A stretch of 12,058 nucleotides of DNA, taken from assembly GCA_005791685.1 (NCBI GenBank), contig SXVG01000008.1, positions 1 through 12,058 on the forward strand. The letters run 5' to 3'. The stretch is from Methylotenera sp. Lineage in GTDB: Bacteria > Pseudomonadota > Gammaproteobacteria > Burkholderiales > Methylophilaceae. A program made the position numbers and the translations under genes. The notes beneath the pieces are model-generated. The model was not told the origin of the DNA. It made no database searches and saw only the letters and a program-made list of their open reading frames with translations. Below are positions 1 through 6,347 of the stretch, in pieces; the first letter of the stretch is position 1, and each line of letters begins with the position of its first letter.

Positions 1-1013
1 GCGAACACCGCATCAGGGCCTAGCACTGGGTTTAGCCAACCGCCGACAAACCCCACAAACGTCACCACCATGATGAGTGGCCCCGGTGTGGTTTCACCTA
101 GGGCTAGGCCGTCCATCATCTGCGTGGCATTGAGCCAATGGTAGTGTTCGACCGCGCCTTGGTAGACATAGGGTAGGACCGCGTAGGCGCCACCGAAGGT
201 GAGTAAGGCAGCCTTGGTAAAGAACCAAGCCATTTGCGTAAAAGCGCCATCCCAGCCGTATTGCAGGAATAAGCCGGTCATGGCCGCTAGCCATATGGCT
301 AGGCCGACGGCCGCGATACGCGCCATCTTGGCCCAACTAAATAAAGCGTGTGCAGGTGTTGGGCTGTCGTCGTCAATCAAGGCCGGACCAAAGCTTTTCT
401 CGCTGGCCCCGTGTCCGCCGCCTATTTTAAAATGCTCTGGGCTGATGTGGCCACCCCAATAGCCGATCAAGGCCGCCGCCAGCACGATGATGGGGAAGGC
501 TAGTTTTAAGGCGAATATGGCCATGAAAGACAAGCCGGCGATGGCCCACAGCCACTTGTTTTTTAAGGCTTTACTGCCTATGCGGTAAGCGGCAAACAGC
601 ACAATGGCGACCACCGCCGGTTTGATGCCGTGGAGCGCTCCGGCAATGGCAGGCACGCTAGCAAAGGCCATGTAGACCCAGGCGAGTCCGGTCAAGATGA
701 AGAACGAGGGTAAGAAAAACAGACTGCCGGCAATGATGCCGCCCAAGGTGCGGTGCATTAGCCAGCCTATGTAGACGGCTAATTGCTGGGCTTCTGGGCC
801 AGGCAAGAGCATGCAATAATTAAGGGCGTGCAGAAAACGATTTTCTGAGAGCCAGCGTTTTTTCTCAACCAAGTCGTGGTGCATGATGGCAATTTGCCCG
901 GCCGGACCGCCGAAGCTGATAAAGCCCAATTTAAGCCAGTACAGTGCAGCTTGTGCCAAGCTGACCGGTGCCGGTGCGCCGTTTGATTCTGTGGGGATGG
1001 GGGTGTTTTTCAT
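1..1013 (-). CDS. chrA: ChrA-family chromate transporter, long two-domain form, 3' end cut by the window
   Basis: The reading frame is open from the ATG at 1013 to the left edge (337 codons) with no stop. It is an inner-membrane protein of the CHR family, whose characterised members export chromate. Two homologous halves are visible. The first has FGGPAGQIAIMH at residues 34-45 and LPGPEAQQLAVYIGW at 70-84. The second repeats these as TFGGAYAVLPYV (272-283) and GETTPGPLIMVVTFVGF (306-322). Hydrophobic segments lie at about 90-118, 130-145, 155-187 and 230-250, with a polar loop near 195-225 between the halves. Two halves in one chain mark the long-chain type, usually about 400 residues, so roughly the last fifth is missing. 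It starts 14 bp after the fhcC stop with an AAGAAG-like ribosome site and no terminator between, so co-transcription with fhcBADC is likely. The family is clear; the substrate is inferred, since many CHR proteins are untested. Confidence 0.93.
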   Translation of the reverse strand, partial: MKNTPIPTESNGAPAPVSLAQAALYWLKLGFISFGGPAGQIAIMHHDLVEKKRWLSENRFLHALNYCMLLPGPEAQQLAVYIGWLMHRTLGGIIAGSLFFLPSFFILTGLAWVYMAFASVPAIAGALHGIKPAVVAIVLFAAYRIGSKALKNKWLWAIAGLSFMAIFALKLAFPIIVLAAALIGYWGGHISPEHFKIGGGHGASEKSFGPALIDDDSPTPAHALFSWAKMARIAAVGLAIWLAAMTGLFLQYGWDGAFTQMAWFFTKAALLTFGGAYAVLPYVYQGAVEHYHWLNATQMMDGLALGETTPGPLIMVVTFVGFVGGWLNPVLGPDAVF

Positions 1014-1027
1014 GCTCAGGCTTCTTT

Positions 1028-1837
1028 TTAATCAGTCATCACCAGTATTTCACCCATGCCTTGCGCGGCCGCATCGCCTAGCCAGCGTTCGGCACGCTGG
1101 TTTTTGAGCTGGGCAAATGACTTGGAGAACGGCGCAAAGGATTTAAACAGCAGATTTAAAAAGGGCAAATGGTGGCTACCGCAATGCTGCATGCTGGCGT
1201 GTAAATGCGGGGTTTGACTGAGTAATAGGGTGCCACGGCGCATGCTAAAGCCAGCCCAGTGGCCGACCTTACCCAGCACGCCTATGGTGCCGGCTAGCAT
1301 GCGACTGCCACAATAATCGCCGGCATTGCCTTCTATCAATATCAGCCCGCGGCGCATTTGGTCGCCTACGCGGTCGCCGGCATGGCCTTTAACTACCACC
1401 GTGCCGCCCGCCATGCCTTTGCGTAAACCGGCAGAGGCGCCCCCTAGAAAATCACCGGTGTTGCCATGAATGACGATGAGGCCCTTTTGCATATTGCAGG
1501 CAGCCAAGCTTTGCGTGTTGCCATGGCAGTGTATCTCGCCACCTTTCATGCCCAAGCCTAAATAGGCGCCCGCCTCACCTTCTATCTCTATGCGGCCTGC
1601 ACTCATGTTGGCGCCTAGGTAATCGAGTTTGTTGGAGCCGTTTAAAAAGCGCAGAGATGCGCTATCGTGTCCGCTCAGATCAAACAGTTCATCGACTCGC
1701 ATCGCTTGTTTGCCATGCAACATGGTCAGTCCGGCAATTTGGGTGAGGGACAAGGGGGCTAAAACGTCGGGCGTCAGCGTGGCGCAGTTGACGGAAAAGC
1801 GCAGTGGCTTTTTCAAGCTAAAGGTCAGCGCGCTCAT
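1028..1837 (-). CDS. fhcC: Formyltransferase/hydrolase complex subunit C (FwdC-like beta-helix protein)
   Basis: This 269-residue protein is homologous to subunit C of formylmethanofuran dehydrogenase and to the C-terminal domain of glutamate synthase. Residues about 66-205 hold a run of glycine-rich repeats of the pattern G-x-x-G-x-x-M-x-x-G, for example YLGANMSAG (73-81), YLGLGMKGG (92-100), RVGDQMRRG (156-164), YCGSRMLAG (175-183) and WAGFSMRRG (194-202). These build a right-handed parallel beta-helix. In the Fhc complex this subunit is a structural partner that packs with the other subunits; no catalytic site is expected. The last 60 or so residues leave the repeat and include a His/Cys stretch near 211-223. 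The ATG overlaps the fhcD stop by 4 bp (ATGA), which indicates translational coupling and fixes the start. It is the last fhc gene, with chrA directly downstream. Confidence 0.95.
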   Translation of the reverse strand: MSALTFSLKKPLRFSVNCATLTPDVLAPLSLTQIAGLTMLHGKQAMRVDELFDLSGHDSASLRFLNGSNKLDYLGANMSAGRIEIEGEAGAYLGLGMKGGEIHCHGNTQSLAACNMQKGLIVIHGNTGDFLGGASAGLRKGMAGGTVVVKGHAGDRVGDQMRRGLILIEGNAGDYCGSRMLAGTIGVLGKVGHWAGFSMRRGTLLLSQTPHLHASMQHCGSHHLPFLNLLFKSFAPFSKSFAQLKNQRAERWLGDAAAQGMGEILVMTD

Positions 1838-2742
1838 GGCTGTGGCTTAGCCATAATGTCGTGCAATTTAAAATGGTGTGGGCCTAATTTGCCGCCGTAA
1901 TTGCCGGCCGATATGCGCTTAACACCGCTATTCGTACCTAACTGGCAAATTGCTTGTATGCCGACGCGCATGGCTAGCGCGATGTCGTCAAAGCTTAAGC
2001 CGTCTATGACGATTTCCATCACGCTTTCTATGTCGGCCGACAACTCGGTTTGCGTCACGCCTTTGAGCGTGGGGCAAAAAGCGTCATTGGTCGAGGCAAA
2101 CAGGGCTGCATAGCGACTGCCTACCTTAGAGCCAGAACGCACCACGCCCCCTGGGAAAGGCATGATGATATTAGCTAGGCTTTGCATGGCAGTAATCGCC
2201 ACTTCGGCGGCCGCCAATGCCGCGCTTTGTGAGGTGGCGAGGATTAAGAAATTACCGCCGCCTATGGCGCGCACCATGCCGGTGCTTTCTTCGCATAAAA
2301 ATTCGCCATCCATGACCGGGATGCGCCAATAGCGTTTAGCGTTGATCAATTTGCTGGTTTGGTAACCGTCGCCAAAGAAACGCAAATTTTTGCCTAAATT
2401 GATGGGCTCGTCGCTGCTGATGCCGGCAAAGGCTGCGGCCGTAGGGCAGGTCAGCACGCATTGGCCCATGCGCGTTTCCAATTGTTGCATGAGCACCTTG
2501 CTGCCCATGGCAAACATTAAAACACTCACGCCCGGTCTGCCGTCTGGGCTGAGGCCGCTGTTTATTTCCGCTTCTATGCCGGCTTCCACACCGCAGCCTA
2601 TCACCGAGGTGGCAAAACCGGTCATGGCCTGAGCGGCATGGTAAGCCCATTTAAGGTTTTGCGCGGTGATGATGACGCGCGTGCCGCGCATATTGAAGGC
2701 TTCCGCGAAAGTGTCGTCTATGTGTATGCCGTTAATTAACAT
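1834..2742 (-). CDS. fhcD: Formylmethanofuran:tetrahydromethanopterin formyltransferase (Fhc subunit D)
   Basis: This subunit transfers the formyl group between tetrahydromethanopterin and methylofuran in the cytoplasm. In methylotrophs it runs toward formyl-methylofuran, feeding FhcA. Its 302 residues match the usual Ftr length of about 300. Recognisable family stretches are NGIHIDDTFAEAFNMRGTR (4-22), SGLSPDGRPGVSVLMF (62-77), CPTAAAFAG (99-107), MPFPGGVVRSGSKVGSRY (194-211) and the C-terminal GNYGGKLGPHHF (280-291). Both lobes of the Ftr fold are therefore complete. The ATG lies 3 bp after the fhcA stop with only a weak purine stretch upstream, so translation is probably coupled to fhcA. 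The stop overlaps fhcC. Family and role are secure from sequence and from the operon. The direction of the reaction is inferred from known methylotroph biology, where Fhc releases formate. Confidence 0.97.
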   Translation of the reverse strand: MLINGIHIDDTFAEAFNMRGTRVIITAQNLKWAYHAAQAMTGFATSVIGCGVEAGIEAEINSGLSPDGRPGVSVLMFAMGSKVLMQQLETRMGQCVLTCPTAAAFAGISSDEPINLGKNLRFFGDGYQTSKLINAKRYWRIPVMDGEFLCEESTGMVRAIGGGNFLILATSQSAALAAAEVAITAMQSLANIIMPFPGGVVRSGSKVGSRYAALFASTNDAFCPTLKGVTQTELSADIESVMEIVIDGLSFDDIALAMRVGIQAICQLGTNSGVKRISAGNYGGKLGPHHFKLHDIMAKPQP

Positions 2743-2745
2743 GGT

Positions 2746-4416
2746 TTAGCTTGGCTGCTTGCTGTGAACCACGATGCTAGCACGGCCATCGCCGACTATT
2801 TCATCGTGACTGATTTTAAAATTAGCCAATTGCATGGTTTGATATTTGGCAAAGTAATCGCCCAAGTCTTTTTCCACGCTTAAATCAAACGCCGGCTTGG
2901 TGGTGTGGGTGGCGCCCCAAACCACTTTAATCACTTTACCGTCTTTAACCACCAACTCACCATTTTTAAAGACGTAGTCAGGTTTGCTGAACATGGCTTC
3001 GCGGTCAGTTTGGTCGGTATAAACCGTGATGTCGGCGGCCGCGCCTAGGCCCAAATGGCCTCTGTCGTTTAGGCCTATTAAACCGGCCGCGCCGGCGCGG
3101 GTCATGATGGCGATTTCATAGAGGCTGTATTCGCGGTCTAAGCTTAATAAATTGCTCATGGCCTGCGCGTCTAAATTCAGTTTGGCAAACGCTTCGTTTC
3201 TAAAGCTTTTGTCCATCAATAAACGGATTAAATGCGGGTAGCTGGTAAACGGTGCGCCGTTCGGATGGTCGGTGGTTAAAAAGATGCGCCACGGGTCTTC
3301 CACCGATAAGAACAACTCCAGACCTATGGCCCACTGCAAGGCGTTGACGTAGTTTTGGTCGCGGTATTTAAACGGTAGCACGCCACAACCGGCGTCGCAC
3401 TCTATGTCCATCAGCACGGCTTTTTTCGGGTTGGCATGGCGCGCATTTAAGTGCTGCATCATGCTGTCGCCCGAAGCGGTGACGGTTTGACCAAACAGAA
3501 TTTGCCCAACGTCGGCCGTGATGTGTTTGTTTTTATTCAGCGCCTGGGCAATTTCGGCTGCGGCCGAGGAGAATTGCTTGTCGCCTTCTTTGCCATAGCT
3601 GTGAAACTGGATGTGGGTCAAATGCATGGGCAAGCCATCGGAGGCGCGCATGGTGTCCAGCGTGGTTTGAAAATTGCCGGCGGCACCTAAGTTGTTGCAA
3701 TGCACGTGCAAGGGTTTGGCTATGCCTAGCTCATGCACGGCGCGGCTTAAACTGTGTAAGATTTGCCGTGGCGAGACTTGGTAGTGACGGTTATTTTCGT
3801 CCAAATCCAATTTACGCTGATTGAATTTAAAGGCATTGATGCCGCCTGGGTTCACCACCTTAATGCCTATGGATTGGGTACTGTGCAGTATCCAGGCCAC
3901 GTAATCGTTGATGGCTTTTTGATCTTGTTGGCCAGCCAGCATGCGCAAAAAATAATCGTCATTGCCGAGCATGGCATAGGCGCCTTTGTCTATCATGGGC
4001 GTGTCGGCCATCTCCAGGTGCGCTTGCCTGGCGTTGACGGGCATTAAAGCCGGCTCAAACGCCGCCGTGTAGCCCATTTCTATGTAGCGAAAGCCGGTTT
4101 CTGTGCTGGTGGGCGTGGCATGGTGACTGCAGCCTGGCGTACAAATGTGCGCTTCCGGTTCGCTGTAGTGTTTGCTGGCCTGAAATTCTGGCAACAGCAT
4201 GCGGGCAATATTGCTTTTGCCGCCGCCGATGTGGCTGTGCATGTCTATGGCGCCGGCCATCACCACTTTGTCGCTCAGGTCTATGCGCTGGGTGATTTGA
4301 CTGGCATCCAAGGGTTTGGCCACTAGGCGGCCTTGGCTGATGTAGAGATCTTCCAGCACGCCATTTTTTTGCTGGGCCGGATCGTATACACGGGCATTTT
4401 TGAGCAGGGTGATCAC
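2746..4416 (-). CDS. fhcA: Formyl-methylofuran hydrolase, Fhc subunit A (amidohydrolase)
   Basis: FhcA belongs to the FwdA/FmdA branch of the amidohydrolase superfamily. In the methylotroph complex it hydrolyses formyl-methylofuran to formate and methylofuran at a two-metal site. All expected metal ligands can be seen: HxH in DMHSHIGGGK (H60, H62), the lysine in GIKVVNPGG (K186, presumed carboxylated), HVHCNNLG (H237/H239), LTHIQFHSYG (H265/H268) and the aspartate in TTDHPNG (D383). A composite beta domain frames the barrel (residues 1-50 and about 455-556). The length of 556 residues is normal for the family. The start is a GTG that shares one base with the fhcB stop (TAGTG), preceded by AGAGG inside fhcB. 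No ATG in frame lies ahead of the conserved N-terminus, so the GTG is well supported. It appears catalytically intact, unlike its partner FhcB. Confidence 0.96.
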   Translation of the reverse strand: MITLLKNARVYDPAQQKNGVLEDLYISQGRLVAKPLDASQITQRIDLSDKVVMAGAIDMHSHIGGGKSNIARMLLPEFQASKHYSEPEAHICTPGCSHHATPTSTETGFRYIEMGYTAAFEPALMPVNARQAHLEMADTPMIDKGAYAMLGNDDYFLRMLAGQQDQKAINDYVAWILHSTQSIGIKVVNPGGINAFKFNQRKLDLDENNRHYQVSPRQILHSLSRAVHELGIAKPLHVHCNNLGAAGNFQTTLDTMRASDGLPMHLTHIQFHSYGKEGDKQFSSAAAEIAQALNKNKHITADVGQILFGQTVTASGDSMMQHLNARHANPKKAVLMDIECDAGCGVLPFKYRDQNYVNALQWAIGLELFLSVEDPWRIFLTTDHPNGAPFTSYPHLIRLLMDKSFRNEAFAKLNLDAQAMSNLLSLDREYSLYEIAIMTRAGAAGLIGLNDRGHLGLGAAADITVYTDQTDREAMFSKPDYVFKNGELVVKDGKVIKVVWGATHTTKPAFDLSVEKDLGDYFAKYQTMQLANFKISHDEIVGDGRASIVVHSKQPS

Positions 4417-5687
4417 TAAATCAAGGCCTCTATTTGCCCAATGACGTCGGCGAAGCGTGGCAGGCGGCTGTCGCGCAGTTTTCTTAAAGGCAGGGCAATC
4501 GAGCTGTCCATTCTAAATAGGGTGCCGCCGTCATCCACTGCCGGTACGCTGACCGGTATAAACACCGCCGGTGGGTGCTCAAACGGCATGTGGGCATGGC
4601 CTATGGCGATTATGGGGCCTTGGTAACTGGGTGGCGGATGTGGATTGAAAGTACTAACCCACAACAAAGCATCACAGCTTTTGAGTTGCTCGGCACTGGA
4701 GAATTGCTTTGTGTCGTAGATCGCTTGTCCCCGCACAAAACGATTGCGGCTGGGGTAGCCACTAAGCCAAGTGTTGGTCTGCTGGACACTGCTGTCGCCA
4801 TCACCGCTATTTAGGCTCAAGCCGGTGACGCGAGTTTGCATATTGAGTTTAGCGATAAGCTGGGTAATGCTTTGCACGGTCAGTTCGGCGTGTGGGTAAG
4901 CCAATTCGCTGGCTGACCAGACCACAACGGCGTATTGAGCTGCCTGTATTTTTTCCAATAAAGCACTTAAGGCGGCCATGCTTAGGCCGGCTACCGATGC
5001 CGTTTTATTCGATTTTGCATAAGCTGGGTTACATAGCGCATGGAGCGTATTCATGATGGCAGGCAAGGCGGTTTTATCTGCCCTTAGTACCGTGGGCTTT
5101 GTGCCATCAGGCGATATTCCTGCTTGCGTATCCGCTTCGTCCACCGCCAGGTAGATGACGCTGGGCGTGCCCTTATTGAATAGACTGTCTTTATTCCAGA
5201 CCAATTTTTCAAAAAAACGCGGGTGGCTGCTGACAATGTCGGTGCCTATGGCCAAAATAAGGTCAGCACGATTTTTAACTTCACTCAAGGTGGTGGTTTG
5301 CCAACCGCTGTTTTGCATGGCCAAGGTGTTGCGCAGCGTAGCCTCGCTGTGCATGTGGTCCAGTGTGGCATGGCATTTTTCGGCCAGACGTAAGGCGGCG
5401 CGCATGCCTTGCACCTCGGTGCCTAAGCCGGCAAACAAAGGCTGTTGGCTGTCGCGTAAAATCGTGGCGGCGGCCTGCAACGCCGTGTTTAGGTCACATT
5501 TTTTTCCGGCTAGGCTAGGGCTGTTGTCTTGACTTGCTAGGGCGAGGGCAAAGAAGCGCTGACTTTTCTGGCAGCGGCGCGTATCAGTAAGGCCATTGAC
5601 CCCATCCATGGGCAAGTCATCGCACAGCAGGCCGCAAGCGGGGCAGACGTGATTGGGGCTTAAGGATGGGCTGTTTGCGGATTTCAT
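4416..5687 (-). CDS. fhcB: Formyltransferase/hydrolase complex subunit B (FwdB-like, apparently redox-dead)
   Basis: FhcB is the bacterial counterpart of FwdB/FmdB, the tungsten or molybdenum pterin subunit of archaeal formylmethanofuran dehydrogenase. In methylotroph Fhc it carries no redox cofactor and formate is released by FhcA. The 423-residue length is close to full-length FwdB. Residues 15-39 hold CPACGLLC followed by C39, a Cys-x2-Cys-x3-Cys-x16-Cys pattern like the 4Fe-4S site of FwdB. A family stretch SEVKNRADLILAIG (135-148) and a GYP motif (310-312) anchor the alignment. By my recalled alignment, the FwdB metal-ligand Cys and the following catalytic His fall on A116 and T117, and the catalytic Arg region near 292-300 is also changed. 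The ATG is directly preceded by an in-frame TAA and has no clear Shine-Dalgarno sequence. The next in-frame ATG (M27) would remove the cysteines. It is the first gene of the leftward operon. Confidence 0.92.
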   Translation of the reverse strand: MKSANSPSLSPNHVCPACGLLCDDLPMDGVNGLTDTRRCQKSQRFFALALASQDNSPSLAGKKCDLNTALQAAATILRDSQQPLFAGLGTEVQGMRAALRLAEKCHATLDHMHSEATLRNTLAMQNSGWQTTTLSEVKNRADLILAIGTDIVSSHPRFFEKLVWNKDSLFNKGTPSVIYLAVDEADTQAGISPDGTKPTVLRADKTALPAIMNTLHALCNPAYAKSNKTASVAGLSMAALSALLEKIQAAQYAVVVWSASELAYPHAELTVQSITQLIAKLNMQTRVTGLSLNSGDGDSSVQQTNTWLSGYPSRNRFVRGQAIYDTKQFSSAEQLKSCDALLWVSTFNPHPPPSYQGPIIAIGHAHMPFEHPPAVFIPVSVPAVDDGGTLFRMDSSIALPLRKLRDSRLPRFADVIGQIEALI

Positions 5688-5701
5688 TTAAACGTAATTT
5701 T

Positions 5702-5714
5702 GCCACATTGTGCC
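5702..5714. promoter_or_regulatory. Small near-palindrome just upstream of fhcB, possible operator
   Basis: GCCACATTGTGCC has a perfect CAC/GTG core around ATT and one mismatch in the outer arms. It sits 15-27 bp upstream of the fhcB start codon, where a repressor site or a promoter -10 region could lie. A weak minus-strand -10-like hexamer, CACAAT, overlaps it, but I see no well-spaced -35. This is suggestive only, because short palindromes of this size are common by chance. Confidence 0.2.
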
Positions 5715-5720
5715 CAACTT

Positions 5721-5768
5721 GCGCTTAAAACAAGCACTGAACATGCGATTTAGGTTTATTTTAAGCGC
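5721..5768. repeat. Perfect 10-bp inverted repeat in the fhcB/ndk divergent region
   Basis: GCGCTTAAAA at 5721-5730 is matched exactly by TTTTAAGCGC at 5759-5768, with a 28-bp spacer. It lies in the 133-bp gap between two divergent transcription units. As DNA it could be a two-site operator, with centres 38 bp apart, seen by regulators of either direction. As RNA it would fold into a stem with a large loop. The repeat is certain; any regulatory role is inference. Confidence 0.6.
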
Positions 5769-5783
5769 CAAAAATGGTATTTT
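5755..5783 (+). promoter_or_regulatory. Tentative ndk promoter with extended -10
   Basis: TGGTATTTT at 5775-5783 resembles an extended -10 element (TGnTATAAT with two mismatches in the hexamer). A weak -35-like TTTATT lies at 5755-5760 with 17-bp spacing. The right arm of the inverted repeat (5759-5768) overlaps this region, so a protein bound there could affect initiation. Downstream is a GGAG ribosome site (5812-5815) 5 bp before the ndk ATG. Support is by eye only, and the -35 match is poor. Confidence 0.25.
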
Positions 5784-5820
5784 ATCGTTCTTTTCAATAA
5801 GTTAATTTAATGGAGTAATT

Positions 5821-6225
5821 ATGGCTGTTCAACGCACGCTTTCTATCATCAAACCTGATGCCGTGGCAAAAAATGTAATCGGTAAAATCTACACCCGTTT
5901 TGAAAATGCCGGCTTAAAAGTAGTCGCGGCAAAAATGGCGCAATTGAGCCAAGCCGAAGCCGAAGGTTTCTATGCGGTGCACGCTGCGCGTCCATTCTTT
6001 AACGATTTGGTTAAATTTATGATTTCAGGCCCAGTGATGATACAAGCCCTAGAAGGCGAAAATGCCGTGCAAGTTAACCGTGATTTGATGGGTGCGACCA
6101 ATCCTAAAGAAGCCGCCGCCGGTACCATACGCGCTGATTTTGCCGAAAGCATAGACGCCAACGCCGTGCATGGCTCTGATTCAGCCGAGAATGCGGCCAT
6201 CGAAATCAAATATTTCTTTGGCTAA
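5821..6225 (+). CDS. ndk: Nucleoside diphosphate kinase
   Basis: Ndk exchanges the terminal phosphate between nucleoside tri- and diphosphates in the cytoplasm, balancing NTP and dNTP pools through a phosphohistidine intermediate. The family signature NAVHGSDS carries the catalytic histidine at H117. The nucleotide-binding N-terminal stretch TLSIIKPDAVAKNVIGKI (6-23) and LMGATNPKEAAAGTIRADFA (89-108) are also present. The chain is 134 residues and ends at YFFG. As I recall them, bacterial relatives usually continue to about 141-143, so this one lacks the last few C-terminal residues. The start is clear: ATG 5 bp after GGAG. It begins the rightward gene run and is separated from rlmN by 122 bp, so it may also be transcribed alone. 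Confidence 0.98.
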   Translation: MAVQRTLSIIKPDAVAKNVIGKIYTRFENAGLKVVAAKMAQLSQAEAEGFYAVHAARPFFNDLVKFMISGPVMIQALEGENAVQVNRDLMGATNPKEAAAGTIRADFAESIDANAVHGSDSAENAAIEIKYFFG

Positions 6226-6236
6226 TCGTTAAAATC

Positions 6237-6330
6237 TTAAGCACAAATAAACATGCGTGTTCTAGCGTGTCAGCCACACTGCGCTTCTGTGCGGCACGAG
6301 TTTGCTAAGCGACTGTTGCTTTGTGCTTAA
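6237..6330. repeat. Nested inverted repeats between ndk and rlmN
   Basis: An outer perfect 11-bp inverted repeat, TTAAGCACAAA (6237-6247) and TTTGTGCTTAA (6320-6330), encloses 72 bp. Inside is a hairpin with 7-bp arms, GCCACAC (6273-6279) and GTGCGGC (6289-6295), one A-C mismatch and a 9-base loop. Together these could form one structured RNA element in the rlmN leader. The outer right arm ends 6 bp before the rlmN Shine-Dalgarno sequence. No T-run follows the inner hairpin, and only TCTTTT follows the outer arm, so it is not a typical intrinsic terminator. It could be an mRNA leader structure, a small RNA, or a remnant of a repeat element; the sequence alone does not decide. Confidence 0.5.
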
Positions 6331-6336
6331 TCTTTT

Positions 6337-6340
6337 GAGG
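6337..6340 (+). promoter_or_regulatory. Ribosome binding site supporting the TTG start of rlmN
   Basis: GAGG lies 7 bp before the TTG at 6348. The predicted protein from this TTG begins exactly where RlmN homology begins, with no in-frame ATG nearby, so this site decides the start. Confidence 0.7.
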
Positions 6341-6347
6341 CTCTGTT

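Noticed and set aside
5155..5532. 125-codon open frame on the plus strand inside fhcB
   Set aside because: It is antisense to a well-supported gene, has no recognisable domain, and its open length follows from the codon bias of fhcB.
5700..5735. Sigma-54 type promoter (GG-N10-GC) for fhcB
   Set aside because: TTGGGCAC is present on the minus strand but the matching TTGC element at the correct distance is not.
6273..6295. Hairpin after ndk read as a rho-independent terminator
   Set aside because: The arms contain a mismatch, the loop is large and no T-run follows, so termination is not supported.
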